Below are positions 37,311 through 50,136 of a stretch of DNA of 64,000 nt, one piece after another. A model generated the notes under the pieces. It was not told the DNA's origin and did not search any database. It worked only from the letters and a program-made list of their open reading frames with translations. Origin of the DNA: Unio delphinus (lineage: Eukaryota; Mollusca; Bivalvia; Unionida; Unionidae); NCBI GenBank assembly GCA_029339505.1, contig JAQISU010000181.1, forward strand, positions 62,001-126,000, read 5' to 3'. Each line of letters opens with the position of its first letter. Position 1 is the stretch's first letter. Both the position numbers and the translations under genes were made by a program.

Positions 37311-38437
37311 TTTTGTCCACCACAGATTTAAGATAGTATTCTTTATTGGTAAGATAATTTTTTATTTATATATAATGGTCAGACTGAGATTGATCTATCT
37401 TCATCTTGTGTCCGAATTTATATTAATTTTTACCCAACATTATTGAAAAAGTTATTTAAATAAGTTTAGATTGTGGGAATTAAATATTTTTGGATAAAAA
37501 TACCAATCACATGTGTGGCTGGTTTTTATTGAACTGGTTTTATATAACAGAGACATCAGTTCGTACTTAATGGATTATAGGAGTCAGTAAGCTTTATTAA
37601 GGTTCAGGTACTGTCTTCTGTACAGGGAATTGGTTTGTCTAAATCAACAATATCTGTGTTCAATTATGCTTATAGTAACTTGGAAGCAAACTACACTTAT
37701 TAATTGCAGAAAAGTATCTTGTATTTACTGCAAATCTCCTGTAACCACATCCCAGGTTTTCAAATCTCTACCGTTAACAATCTAGAAGGAATAGCATATC
37801 ATGGGTTGGGTCTAATTTCTGCAACAGTTACTGTTGCTTGCATCTGTAGAACAACCCGTTTCATATTCTAAAGCTTTGATCATTTGTCTTGAACTTTGTT
37901 GGATGAGATACTCATGTATGCACATCTGGATAGGCAGGATAACATTATCCACACCGTTGCTTTAAGAGTCTGGGAATAATAAAATTAACTTATGATTCAA
38001 GCATTGCATTGTATATCTTATTTAAATTAACATGTTTGTGAATTTTTTTAATTTTTAAAAAATTTGTTGTTGAAGTATTTATGGTATATTCAGTTAGAAA
38101 AGTAAATTAAGAATATGCATAAACTGAATGTGCTGGTTGACATATACCCAAATAAATAATAGAAATAATCATGGATTAATAAATATTTTATAATGTTCAG
38201 ATTAAATGCAGTGGTAAAATATTATTTGATACATGATATAGAAACTTTTGGATGAATTTAGATAAATGCACATTCTAGCCATTATCACAGCTTGATCACA
38301 TTAAAAAAGATAGTTTTTACACTAGGTTTTCTGAAAGTATTAGGATAGTGTCAAGATGATGTTGTTTTGTGATCATTAAATTTTCACCACTGTCTTAATT
38401 GTGCAGTTAGCAAAATCTTCAAAACTTTGGTACAGCA
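37311..38437. other. Intron, nothing recognised
   Basis: AT-rich sequence up to the Mutator target site. Confidence 0.45.
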
Positions 38438-38755
38438 GCTTTCACCGGTCCTATTAAACACCGCAAAGTCGGACAAAGGCAGGCAAAGTCTGTTTATTTT
38501 TCTTTTATTTGTAGATATTCGTATATATTATACTATATTAACTTTGTTTTGATGTTTAAATATTTATAAAGCGTGATTTAATGTTGTTTAAAAGTAAAAT
38601 TGGTACATACGTACATTTAATAGAACAAAGGCAGATAGGATAGAGTATTATGAAGTCATATAACACAAAATTTGACAAAAGCAATCTCAATGCGACATAA
38701 CCAGATTTTTAAATTTTATATAATATTTATCTTATTGAGAGACATGTAATAATAT

Positions 38756-41700
38756 TAGGGTTTCCCACAGAAGCTCAAAAGGGGCATGGGAATTTTTTCC
38801 TGAAGGCAAGGGCAGAGAAAAGGTGAAAGAATTTAGAATAACCCGATTCCTTATGCATCTTGCACAGTTCATTTCTTAATATGAACCTTGTATTGTTTCA
38901 GTGGTACCATTGATCCACATGTTAAACAAGGTTTAAAATAATATTTAATAAATACTTATTTCAGATTTTGTAACAGTACTACAGATTCAACAATAAACAT
39001 GCAAAACTTGCTTGAAAGTTTATGAAATAAAAAAGAATTAATAAAAATTTTATTCAAACATATGTTGTATTGTTTTTGTTTATTTCTTTGTTGCAATCAG
39101 TCGTCTGTTTCCTTTTAACATCCATTTATCTGTTATCACTTGAAAGTCAATGTATTTATTGTTCTGATTTATCATTAGCAATTTATTCATTTTCTCCACC
39201 TTTGTTCTGTTTCAAAGAACTGTGATTGTTCGCTTCACTTGTGAAAACATCCTTTCCACTTCAGCTGTGCTCAAGGGTAGTACAGCAGCAGCTGATAATA
39301 TCTTCAGTATATTAGAGTAGATATTGCCTAATTTCTTCTCCATTTTCAGCAATCCCTTTGTTGTTGCAGTAGAGCCAGTCAGAAGGTCCATAATGTTGTC
39401 TGCAATTGAGGTCTTGAACAAGTCCCATTGATACAATGTTTCATCTACATCCAGTTTTAAATGTTCTGCCAGATCCATTATTTCATCATAGCCATAAAAT
39501 CCATTCTTCACCTCATCAGGAATGTTGTTTCTGAATATTGTAAATTTATCAATGACTTCAGTGTTCTGAAGCCTTGTTGTTATATTGGATACAAGCCCAT
39601 CAATAAACTTCTTCTCTGCAGTGTGAACACTCTCAAATTCATTTGGTTTCCATGTAACATTAATTTTCTTTATTAGCTCAGATGATTTTGTTGTGTTCAC
39701 TCCCTCCTTTTCTTCGAGCCTACCAAGGGTCATCAGTGTAGATTGTAACTGTGGATGGATGGTGCTAAGTTCCACATCATTTCTTTCAAAGGTAAGTGCT
39801 AGCTGGGATACTGGTTTCAATGCATCACAAAGAAAATGAACAACCCTGATGGTGGCTGCATTTTTAAGTTGTTTTAATAAACCAGAAGCTGAAGGACCAG
39901 ATCCGATTCGCACCTTGTCTGTACCGCTTGCTGTTGCATTTTCAAGGTCTACGAGTACTGACTCGTGTCTCTTAATGATGTTACAGCATTCAGATGGGAT
40001 AACCATTGGGTGTGGACGGCATTCTTTATGATTTTTGTCTCTTCTGCATCATTAAGCAATTTCTGTATCTTCTCTAGACTTTTCGTTCTGACAGCTGAAT
40101 AATGATAATACTTGAAGACATGAGTTAGTGTGTCATCTACATCTCGGAAGAGTGGTATGTCTTCAAAACTGTTCTTTTTCTGCCAGTGCCAATCTATGAT
40201 TATGGCAGTGAATGTTTATAATGTTCGGTTTCAATTCTTTCAGGCTTGTAGCGACACCACTTTTAGATCCGATCATTGTATTGCATCCGTCACTGCCAAA
40301 GGCAACCAAGTTATCTAAACTCAATTTAGTGTGGATAACATCTTTTGTAGCATCGTAAATGGTCTCAGCTTTACCGTCAGGCAATTCTACAGCTTTAACA
40401 AATTCTGTTTGAAGTTCGCCAGTAACGACATCAATATACTTAGCACTAAAGACTAGGTGTTTTCTGTTTGAAACATCGGTAGACTCGTCTGCCATGATGG
40501 AATACGCTGGACTAGATTTAATATTGGTGTAAACAGCATCTTCCAAGTGTTCAGCCATTGTGTCGATGAATTCGTCCACCATGTGATGACTTGTGTACTT
40601 TGCATTGGATCCTACAGACAGATACTGGAGATCTGGTGCATGCAGTTCGTGTGTTGCAAAGTCGATGAATGCTTTGAATATGTCTGTGTATGGTATGTTG
40701 TGTTGCAACAAAAAGTTTAGGCACTTGATGGCAGAAGTAATGGCCTTCGCATCTTTGTCTGTGATTGATTCTTGGTTAATCGCATTCTCTATTCCTAACT
40801 GTTGTCTGGTTTCCAATTCAAGTGCCTGACGGTGTTGTTCACCCTGCTCATGATCTTTAACCTTGTCCAGACGTTTGCAGGCATATTCCTCTTTGTTCCA
40901 TTTGCTGCTTCCATTCAGACCTTTTGTGTTGTGTTTTTGGCACAGGCGGCAATACATCACGTCTAGATCTTCATCTTTACTACAGTACAACCAAGGTCGG
41001 TTGTTTTCCCACGCCTTGTCGTACCCCGTTGTATTATGCTTTGATTTTTTAGGGTCTGCTTTCTTTGTAGGAGTGTCGTTTTCTTTTGATTCGTCGCTTG
41101 GAGGTCTAAAAATTAATAATAATAAACGTAAATTGCGGCAGTTTACAATTATTTCATTCGTAAGTTTACAGTTCCGGTTAAATTCGTAAGTGCCACCAGG
41201 ATTCAACTGGTGTTGCATTACAAAAACATTTTGCCAAATTACGGACGTTTAAACATTTTCTCATTCAGTAGTTTAATTTCGTTCTCACAAGTCAGTACCG
41301 TAAGAATTGAGGCAACTATAAATAACCCATTTATTTGTAAAATATTAGTTTCCATTATTAAAAAAAATTGTTTACGTAAAAACTTTAAACTGTGTATATA
41401 TAGTCAAATTAATATTACAGCAGTTCAAGCATATTTCAATTCAGAAGTTTAATTCCCTGGTTAAATGTCGGTGCCGTAATTAGCGGGGCAAATAAAAAAA
41501 ATTTTTGGGATAAATATCGCATTTTTTTAAAATATTAATTTCACATTATTAAACAAATTAAATTTAACGTAAAAACTAAACTGTATAAAAAATTTTGTAA
41601 ATTAAATGCAGAGACCTAAAAACTAATTGTAATATTTCGGTGGATATAATCGTTTTCGATCCCGAAAATCGTAAATTTTTGACGTGCTATTCAACGATTA

Positions 41701-42678
41701 ACACTCACGAACTTTGAAATGATTTTTTTTACGGACATTAAAAAACACAATAATGACCGGAATCCTTTCAAGCAGTGATCCATAATGGACAGCACTTTAG
41801 ACCACGTGGCGACGCAGGGCCCCCATTGTATCTTGAGTGATTTCTCATAATTGCCTATGTACGGTATCTTGAATGACTTCTCATACTTGCCTATGTAATT
41901 ATGTGTACAGTCATTCCCAGTTTAAATAATGCTTAACCTAATGTAATAATCACAGCTAATTAACTTTACAATCTGCATTATTTTAACTTTCAAACAATAG
42001 ATAAATACCTTGACGGACTCTGGTCACCACCGAAGAAACTTGTGATGGATTTGTTTGTTCTGGCTATCTTGCTATAAATCGTTGTAATTGTTCAAGGCGA
42101 CGTTTCTGTGAAGGCATTTTAATGGGTAGAACTTTTGGGAATGATTAACCAGAAACATTGTCCCGACTTTTTATTTCGTAAATTGGAATAAACAATAAAA
42201 ATGTCGTATATTATCACGAATTCAAGACATTTTATTTATTTAAGCGATTGTCATATTTATTAAAGAGTAAACGTGTCATGTACCGTTAAAGACATGTGCA
42301 GGATATGCACACTTGTTGATTGATAAATGTAGACTCGTAATGTCATTTTCGACAAAATACACACATAGTAACATTGACCAAAGCACGGCACGTGACATGT
42401 TAGAAGATTTCATCATTACACATGCTTGAGTGCACTCCGGGAATCGATCGATATGGACATGTCAATTAGGGTATGACGCAATTATATCCTGTACCAAAAG
42501 TCACACGCTTGCAACAGTCACAAAGTATGAGGCACCGGTAGGGTTACTTTTTAACTTTTGAATGTAAGAGGCAAAAGGGCGCATTTTTCATTTGTTAATA
42601 CTTTTCAAAGGCAGACGGGCGGTGGCAAAAGGCGGCAGGGCGGCCCGCCCCTTTCAAAACGGTTTAAGGGAAAGGCTA
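38756..42678 (-). mobile_element. Nested hAT element, 3.9 kb
   Basis: Ends TAGGGTTTCCC..AAAAGGGGC (38756) and GCCCCTTT..GGGAAAGGCTA (42678) are imperfect inverted repeats. Flanks AATAATAT (38748-38755) and AATATTAT (42679-42686) match at 7 of 8, consistent with a hAT 8-bp duplication. The only long frames inside are the minus-strand hAT transposase. Confidence 0.65.
39209..41218 (-). pseudogene. hAT transposase (ZNF862/KIAA1586-like), frameshifted
   Basis: Minus strand from about 41218. The N-terminus has a BED/TTF-like zinc finger (YCRLCQKH ... H..H near residues 85-130), then the RNase H-like core with SIMADESTDVSNRKHLVF, GSDGCNTMIG and INIHCHNHRLALA, and at the end the hAT dimerisation motif LPLSTAEVERMFS. 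Two frame breaks separate the main frames (351 and 264 codons): near 40170 and near 40000, where VHTQWLSH is still readable in the third frame. Otherwise very open, so a fairly young insertion. Transposes DNA by cut and paste when intact. Confidence 0.88.
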
Positions 42679-43428
42679 AATATTATGAAAGTGATATTAA
42701 ATATTCTATTAACATTCATAATCACAAATTTATGATGTACTTTCATCGAAAAAGATCGACCATGACAAGATTGAATGATAGTACAAATACAGTACATCAT
42801 TTAACATGTTAATATCATAATTTATTTCTCAGCATAATCATTACAGTGTCTTAAGCGGTAATACAAATCGTTTTTGTTGCTATTAATGTTTGCGGTAGCC
42901 AATGAGAAGAAGAGATTATGTTACAAACAGTAACACATTACTCTGCTGCCGATGGCAAAATCAAACGTGGTTACTGGCTATTTTACTATACAACTTTGTT
43001 CATGCAGTATTGTTTAAACAGTATTTATTAAATCAACATTTAATTATATACCGGCGTTGGCGATTTTAAATGTTGGTACTGTTATTGAAATGTCGCATCT
43101 TCCTCGGTTTCGGGCTGTAAGAAAGGTATGTATTGTTTGTATCAATTAGCGGACTAATTAACCTTCTGGCATTTTAAGTTTGTTGATTATTATAAAATAG
43201 CCAAGAATAAAAATCTTCATCAAAAGTATTTTGTCATGATTCTCTTACGGTATTAAGCTTCAAATCATCAAGGCCAAGTGTAGGATACAATAAGTTGTTT
43301 AGAGGTATTTTTAAAATATTATGTTGTATTGTTTAAACATAGGTGTTGTAGTGTAATAGTATTTCAACTGTTAAACATTCTCTACATATAATATTCTTTA
43401 TTGTATAACATAGGGTATATTTGTCAGA

Positions 43429-44197
43429 ATGCCTTCTGCATGTGCTCGTAAGCATGTTAAACTCTATCAGTACACGTGCGCTGTTTGCAAACAGAATTGT
43501 TCCAATGATTCGGTGCATGGTGATAATAGCAAAAGTTGGGTGCATGCATTGTGTGATGGCATCACAGTTGGTGAATGAAATGTACTTTCTGGGAATTATA
43601 AATTTATGTGCCGAGTTTGCATTAAGAACAATGATGGTGAAGAATATAGCTACATGAACGCTCTCTTCCGGCTGAACGAGGTAAGTGATAATCATATAGT
43701 TTGTAATATATCTGCTTTAAGTGAGACTTTAGGCTGTACAGTTGTATGTATCGTTGTTAGATTATTTATTTATCCGTATGGTAATACAAGTACTTTGTGA
43801 ACCCAATAACAATTGTCATTATTCGTATATAAAACTATCTTGGTTGATTGTAATGGTGTTCATCCCACGACTGATTTATCTGAGTCAAATCATTTTTCGA
43901 TAGTTTTTCTGTCTTAATTTTGAATGCTAAATGTCAAACAAATGTTAAATTCAATTTTTAAAATTGACCATAACTAAAACTTATAATTGATTTATTATTT
44001 CCGTATTTCTGCAAAATATGTGTCCCTTTTATTGTAATTCTGAAAAGCAAAAACAGATTTTCGCTCCAAAAATCACAAAAAAATAAACAAGAACGACAAT
44101 AATACAGTAATATAGCAACCCTGTTTTTTTGTTATTGTTATATTTTAAGTCTTTACACTATCGTTTGTATCATAAAAATTATTATTTTTCATAACAG

Positions 44198-44276
<79 letters not shown>

Positions 44277-45356
44277 ATTGTAGGCTGCTTCATTGAGTGT
44301 CGATCATCTCCGTGTTATTGCCCGTCAAGAAAAATGTCTTTTACCGCCTCTAAATAATAGCCATGTAAAGGACAATTCAAGTCTTCGTTTAGATTTCACT
44401 GCCTTATTATTCTTGGAATGTAATTCACGCAACGAAGCCGATACTTTGCAACCGTTTATGACCACGGGTGATAGGAACTGTTTGTTTAATGCATTGTGTA
44501 TTGGACTTTGCGGCTGTGAAACGTTAAGTGCAGAAATTAGAGCACGCACGTGCATTGAATTGTGATGCAACCTTATGCCAAAGACTTTTTATTATGCTCG
44601 CCATCATTTGCTGAAGCAACTGCAAAATGTGCAAAACTTGGTGGGTACTCTAGTGTATGGACTATTCAATCCGCATCCAATGTTTTGCTGTGTACAATAA
44701 ATGCTGTGTATCCGTTTGTAAATGGTGAAGTGAACTTACAAGCTAAATTGCTGAAAAGAACACACGAGTCACAGCAGAATGAAAATTCGTCTGAAGCGCT
44801 TTGTATAATATGGTCTAGACTAGGTTGCAGTGGCAGGTTATGACTTCCAAATCATTTTGTACCATTGATGCCACTCAAACCAGAGAAGGTCAGTATGCCA
44901 GCCAAATTTATAAATGACGCAAGCACGACATTCAATGAATCGTGCATAAATAATCATTCAATATTTCATGATGAAGAAAATGTTGTCAATATTTCTCCCA
45001 CCACGGCCAGTAGCAACGTTGGTGATTTAAGTGATGGTACGTACGCTGATTGTGACAACACATCATCTTCTAGAGATGCACAGCTGAGTTCAGAGCAAAT
45101 AATGGACATCATTGTACGTGAAATTTTGGCCATGAACAAAACTCTTTTAGGTGTCAAAGACAATGTGTATATCGTGCTTGACAATTCAGAAAACACAGGA
45201 AGAAAATCTGTTAAACAGCCAAAGCACTATTGGGATGATTGCGGTGCATGGGATTATAGAAAAGGCCATTGTGTAAAAACAAAATATATAATGAAAGGTG
45301 ATGGGCTAAAAAAAAAACTCGTGCATGTTATAGTTAAGGACGATGTATTATACTGA
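43429..45356 (+). pseudogene. PHD finger plus OTU protease gene of the Mutator element
   Basis: Exon 43429-43680 starts MPSACARKHVKLYQYTCAVC and carries a PHD-like Cys/His pattern (CAVC, then WVHALC, then CRVC) with one in-frame stop (43576-43578). It ends at donor gtaagt in phase 0. The next exon starts at 44284 after a (TA)n-filled intron and encodes an OTU cysteine protease: TTGDRNCLFNAL with the nucleophile Cys at 44479-44481. A frameshift at about 44560 leads to SVWTIQSASNVLLCTI, and another at about 44843 to NHFVPLMPL, the expected His end of the fold. The frame then continues to 45356 through an acidic region into a YWDDCGAWDYRKGHC block. Three disruptions; inactive. Confidence 0.72.
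44199..44271. repeat. (TA)n microsatellite inside the PHD-OTU intron
   Basis: About 36 TA units just before the acceptor at 44283. Confidence 0.97.
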
Positions 45357-45429
45357 GACTCACGAAAAAGGTTCAAAAGCTTTGAAACAGGTCGTCCCAC
45401 AACCAAAGACTGATATAGTCATATTTACT

Positions 45430-46830
45430 AGGTACTACACAGCATTAAAATGTTGACCATCTTATAGAGAGCGGGTTACACACGTTGATGGTTCTTTCAA
45501 CAGAGATGTTGCCATTGTTGAGTATACTGGACAGTATGCTACATCGGAAGTGCCACACAGAAATGCAAAAATATGCACGGAAACATTCGAACGAACCAAT
45601 CCACAAACTCTTCAAATGGTTCAGAAAGAGGTTCAGCATTAAAACCCAGTGAAGTATATTCCGACAGTGTCAGAATGCTAAGGTTTGCGTGAATGCTGAA
45701 CAAAGAGGTGGCGTAGGTTTCAAAGAACGTTGCTGACAAACGTTTGAATGTTATACATATGTTAAGCAGTAAGCATTAATATGTAGCTGAGATAATGCAT
45801 TCTAGAGACAATCCGTTACCCTGAGTAATATGATACACTAATAAACAAATACTGGACATGAAGTTGTTTTTATCATCGAAAGACGGTGTTGTGGGCATCG
45901 ATAGAACATTTTCACTGCGAAAGTGTTTTGTCACAACCACAATATACAAATCGAGGAATGTACTGCGCAAGGGAACTGGAGACGCGCCAATACTTCTGGG
46001 GCCATTCATGCTTCATTGGGATGGCCGCCAACAGAATTACTTCAGATTTTTTTCGTATTAGAGAGGGGTGCTTGGTGTGGAAATTAAAAACATTGAAATG
46101 ATTCTGGGAACTGACGACGAACAGGCAATGATCAATGCCATAGACATGGCATTTCCGGGATGCTCAAGAAAACTGTGTTCATAACACCTAAAAGACAATA
46201 TACATCAACAAATGACTGACAAGATACCAAATATACCGTTGATCGAAATAAAATTGTTGACATGATTTTCGGAGCAAACGGTGTTGCAACGGCGAATGAC
46301 TCTGCGACCCTTGAGGAGAGAAACATCACAATTACAAACAATCTTGAAGAACAACGTCATAGTGGCTTCCAGCAGTATTACTTTCAGCATGTTGAGAGCA
46401 AATTGGTGAACTAATTATTTCCAGTGATCAAGACCAACTTTGGACAAAGAACAACACTGAAAGCATGAACCACAGAGTAAAAGTGAAACTTAACTTGGAG
46501 CCCAGAAAAACTGATAAACTGGTTGAAAAGATATTCAAATTAGTTAAAGTAGAGATGGTGATCTAAGAAGGGCATTAAACGGGATGGGTAGCTGTAACCT
46601 GAACACGCAATTTTCAAAATTTAACATTACCAAACTTGAATGGAAATCGAAGACAGAAGAAGAGAAACAACAACTCTTCTGCAAATTCCTAAGTGCAAGC
46701 ACTACAAGTGTTTCAGGACTGACATCTTTAGATGGGGAATGTACTGTCCATAAGGACCCAAAGGTAGCCAAGAAGCCAAATCAAAGGTCACAGTGCAGGT
46801 CTACAAAGACATGAAGCAAGTGAACAGTGA
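45430..46830 (+). pseudogene. MULE-type transposase, decayed
   Basis: Pieces in several frames: TGQYATSEVPHRNAK (about 45530), then DGVVGIDRTFSLRKCFVTTT (45882 on, first catalytic Asp in the IDRTF block), TGDAPILLGPFMLHWDG, then GTDDEQAMINAIDMAFPG (second Asp) with the C-x2-H motif before KDN near 46170, where Lys is a stop. This D..D..C-x2-H order defines the Mutator transposase core. Many stops and shifts. It belongs to the 38446-47156 element. Confidence 0.72.
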
Positions 46831-47225
46831 TATAATGTGAGGTTTTGTAATCATAAATTTCAGAAACCATGTGTTCAGACAAACGTTTAATCACGAATAT
46901 ATGAATATGAATGTTAATAATATAGAATAATGTATACGAATATGTACAAATAAAACAAAATTAAGCAGACTTTGCCTGCCTTTGTTCTATTAAATGTATT
47001 TACCAATTTTACTTTTAAACAACAATAAATCACGCATTTTGAATATTTAAATATCAAGCTAATATAGTATAATATATACGAATATGTTCAAATAAAACAA
47101 AAAAATAAACAGACTTTGCCTGTCTTTGTCTGCCTTTGTGGTGTTTAGTAGGACCCACTTTCACTGATAGTAAAACATACAAATTCTAAAGAATAATGCA
47201 GCATTACACTTTTTTTTTTGGTATA

Positions 47226-49283
47226 CAGTCCTACCCGTTTATGTCGACATCTTCGGGTCCGAGAAAATATTGTCGGCATAGGCAGATGTCGAGATAAGTG
47301 TTTGGGAGGGGGTGGGGGGGGGGGCGGCTAGAAAAAGATAAAAGTTAAAATTTGTTAGTAAAGGGTGACTCGTTGTCAGTGAGTAGCATTTACACTTTGA
47401 GAAAACAATGGAAATTTTGAGTACATGAAGGCGAAATCAGTGTGAAATACACTTGCATATTGACAAATTACATTTTGGTTACATTTGTGTAGTAAAATCC
47501 TAATTAAAATATTGCATCAATCACATCCTGATATGAAAAACATTACGATATTCAATGTTAGCATTAGTACATGGTTGGAGAGTTGTTATTTACATGCTTC
47601 ATGTACATAAACTTAAATTGGCTTAGGTTTTGGTCAATCTGTTCCCATCTTATTGAGGCTACCAAGGGGATGGGCATATTCACAGGGAAGTGAAAAACTG
47701 TCAACAGTACATGTATTCTCCACAAATACTTTTGTATCCGATGTTTTGACGGACATTAAAGCGACTAAACCAACCACCTGCACCTGTTGCAGCGAAGTTC
47801 TCCTCACCAAGTTTTTTCGCAAATGTTTCATTGAAGCATTTGAATGCTTCCTCCACGTCTTCAGTTGTAGCAGTCTTTTGATTCTTCCTTTGGGGAGCGT
47901 ATTTACCTTCAACGTAGTCTTTCTTTATAGACTCATCAGCTTTCATCCTTCCTGAACGGGTGTTATTTTTAAGCGAAAAAAATATCACAGACCACTTTGC
48001 GGGATGTTCAGCCCCCAACTTCCTTAACAGCCAGATATCTAGTTTCTAGAGACTGTAAATTTAATTTGCGTTTTACAATGCTGTTGGTAGCCATCATGAA
48101 TGTAAATAAAGTTAAAAACGAAATTTTCACAGGAAAATAAACTTAGTTTTAATCACCGATCACTTTCAAAGGTCATGGAAATGTGTAATCTGTATTTTGA
48201 CGCAATTTTTATATCTGGGATTAAAAAAATCATGTATAGAGGAATCTTCTGTATACATCAATTTGCTGGACAGCAAATATAAGGGCTTGCTAGTCCTTCT
48301 TCGACCACTTTTTGGGTGGGAATTGTGTTGATCTTTTTAGCTGTGCTGATATTTACAATCAGAAAATTCATTGGCTGAAAGACACACAGATGTATGTGTT
48401 GTCATTGTAAGAGTACACCTGAAGAACAAGACCCAAAGGCTAGGCAGCAAGATCAAAGACTTGACTAGGTGCAGAGTGGTGAGATATTTACAATGACTGA
48501 TTTGAGAGGCAGAATGACCCATTAATTTACTTGTGTATAAGATGAGTATATCAAATGAATAACTTTTGCCTTAATTATTATTTTCATTTCCCAGTGTAGC
48601 AAAATAAGTAGTGCTTTTGACCTCAGAATCAAGACATGTTGAGAGTTAGGCAAATTGACGAAGATTATATTGAAATTCAACAATGTTAAAAGTTGCTAGA
48701 ACTGACATTTTACGTGGAACACTATGGATGATGCCTAACTTAGTGTTTGGAATAAGACCTATTCTTGACCTTACAATTCACTCTCACTCTAATGGGCAAA
48801 GAAGAGCTACATGTCAGTGCTGTAAACAAGCTTGAAAATTAAACTCTATTGCAACCGCTGTTTTTACTCGTCAGGAAATATAGCCATTTCAGGTATGCCC
48901 AATTTGCTTTTGGTAAGGGACTGCAACGTTTACTGGTCGTACTCTTGAACTCCTAGTTTTAAAATCCCTGCGATACCTCTGTGCATTCTTTGGAAAATGT
49001 AAAATTTATCAGATTTCACTACTTTTAAGTTGCCGTGAGAAACCAGCTTGATAAAAATTATTGGACCAAACAAACGTTGGGTGGTTTTTTTTTATCCGAC
49101 CGCGGCATTTCAGTCTGGCGACAAGATCAACTAATTGTTGAACAAAGTATGGGTTGGAACTGGCAAATGATTAGAAAAAGGATTAGTTCAAGCTGGGACC
49201 AAGGGCTTCTGTCAACATGTACGTTTATCTTTTATCTCGACGTCGACATAAGCATGATAATTCGATATAAACGGGTGGAACTG
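47226..49283 (-). mobile_element. Internally deleted Tigger element, 2.06 kb
   Basis: TIRs CAGTCCTACCCGTTTATGTC (47226) and, reversed, CAGTTCCACCCGTTTATATC (ending 49283) with TA on both sides (47224-47225; 49284-49285). On the minus strand 48018-47634 reads a DNA-binding region (AKKLGEENFAATGAGGWFSR then FNVRQNI and, after a shift, a KTWRKH-like piece). The DDE catalytic core is absent. It lies 61 bp beyond the Mutator target site. Confidence 0.82.
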
Positions 49284-49423
49284 TATTCGTTAAAAGCTGA
49301 AGTCCATGTACGAGGAAGAGTGCAAAGGAAAGGTTCCTGTGATTAGTGGGGGAGGGGGCATATAGTTAGTTTCTTTTAGTTAGTGGTGTATAGATGCAAA
49401 ATGTTTATCCAGAAATACACTAG

Positions 49424-49510
49424 GCCTAATCTGGACATGATTCATATCTTTTGTGGCATGCTAATCATTCACCCACCACTGCTGCCCAGAATTTAGTAGC
49501 AATATTATGA
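49424..49510. repeat. Repeat pair member with 52253-52352
   Basis: Shares cctaatc.ggacatgattca, atcttttgtggcatgctaat and gctgcccagaat; the 52253 copy has an extra 10-bp duplication (catgctaat twice). Direct orientation; class unknown. Confidence 0.7.
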
Positions 49511-49871
49511 TCTGTTTCTTGTGAGCTCAGTATGTATGATATTTTCAAATGAATATTTTCTTAGTAAGTTTTATCTTGAAACACTTAAGTTTTATTGTCA
49601 TTGATCCAAATTTCACATGCTTTAATTTGCAGCACAAGAATAATAATCAGATTTTTACATAGGATTTTGACTGAGACATCTTTTAGTTCTGATTTTATGT
49701 TTTTAGGTCTAGATTTTATAATGGTGGTTTTAGATGTCCTGACAAATATTGCATAATAATAAAGTATTATAAGGAGTCAACTATTTTGATATTTAAAAGC
49801 ATTGCAAAATTAAGTCCATTGAAAATGATACTACAGTAATATCATTAGTAGTAATACATGTTAAAATCTAG

Positions 49872-50122
49872 GGGGCCCTGATTGGCCGAATGGTCTAAAG
49901 TGCTTTCTGTTATGGATCACCGCTGTCTCACCTCTGTCTGCGTGGGTTTTAGTCTAAGATTCAGCTAATTCAGTTATGTGAGAAAGCTTGCCAGTAGCTT
50001 CTCGTGGGTCGGTGGTTCTTTCCGGGGGTTTTCCCAGATTTTTCCTCCACCAACAATACTGGCCGCCATGTATAGCCTATCGTGTACTGAAAAATGGCAT
50101 TAAACCCTAAAACAACAACAAC
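49872..50122 (+). mobile_element. tRNA-derived SINE with TSD
   Basis: Same family as 21302-21583. Flanks ATGTTAAAATCTAG (49858-49871) and ATGTTAAAATTTAG (50123-50136) differ at one base. B box altered (gggttttagtc), so likely silent. Confidence 0.88.
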
Positions 50123-50136
50123 ATGTTAAAATTTAG

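Larger units (their letters stand above)
38446..47156 (+). mobile_element. Phantom-like Mutator (MULE) element, 8.7 kb
   Basis: Inverted terminal repeats of about 190 bp: the left (38446-38637) begins GGTCCTATTAAACACC after one variable base; the right ends GGTGTTTAGTAGGACC (inner parts around 46965-47156). Flanks GCTTTCAC (38438-38445) and ACTTTCAC (47157-47164) look like an 8-bp target duplication with one change. Inside on the plus strand are a PHD-OTU gene and a MULE-type transposase remnant. Long TIRs, 8-9-bp duplications and an OTU protease match the Phantom subclass of Mutator elements in animals. A hAT element is nested in its left arm. Confidence 0.75.

Noticed and set aside
37710..37743. 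Phase-1 mini-frame EKYLVFTANLL then stop after ttgcag
   Set aside because: Too short and without supporting signals.
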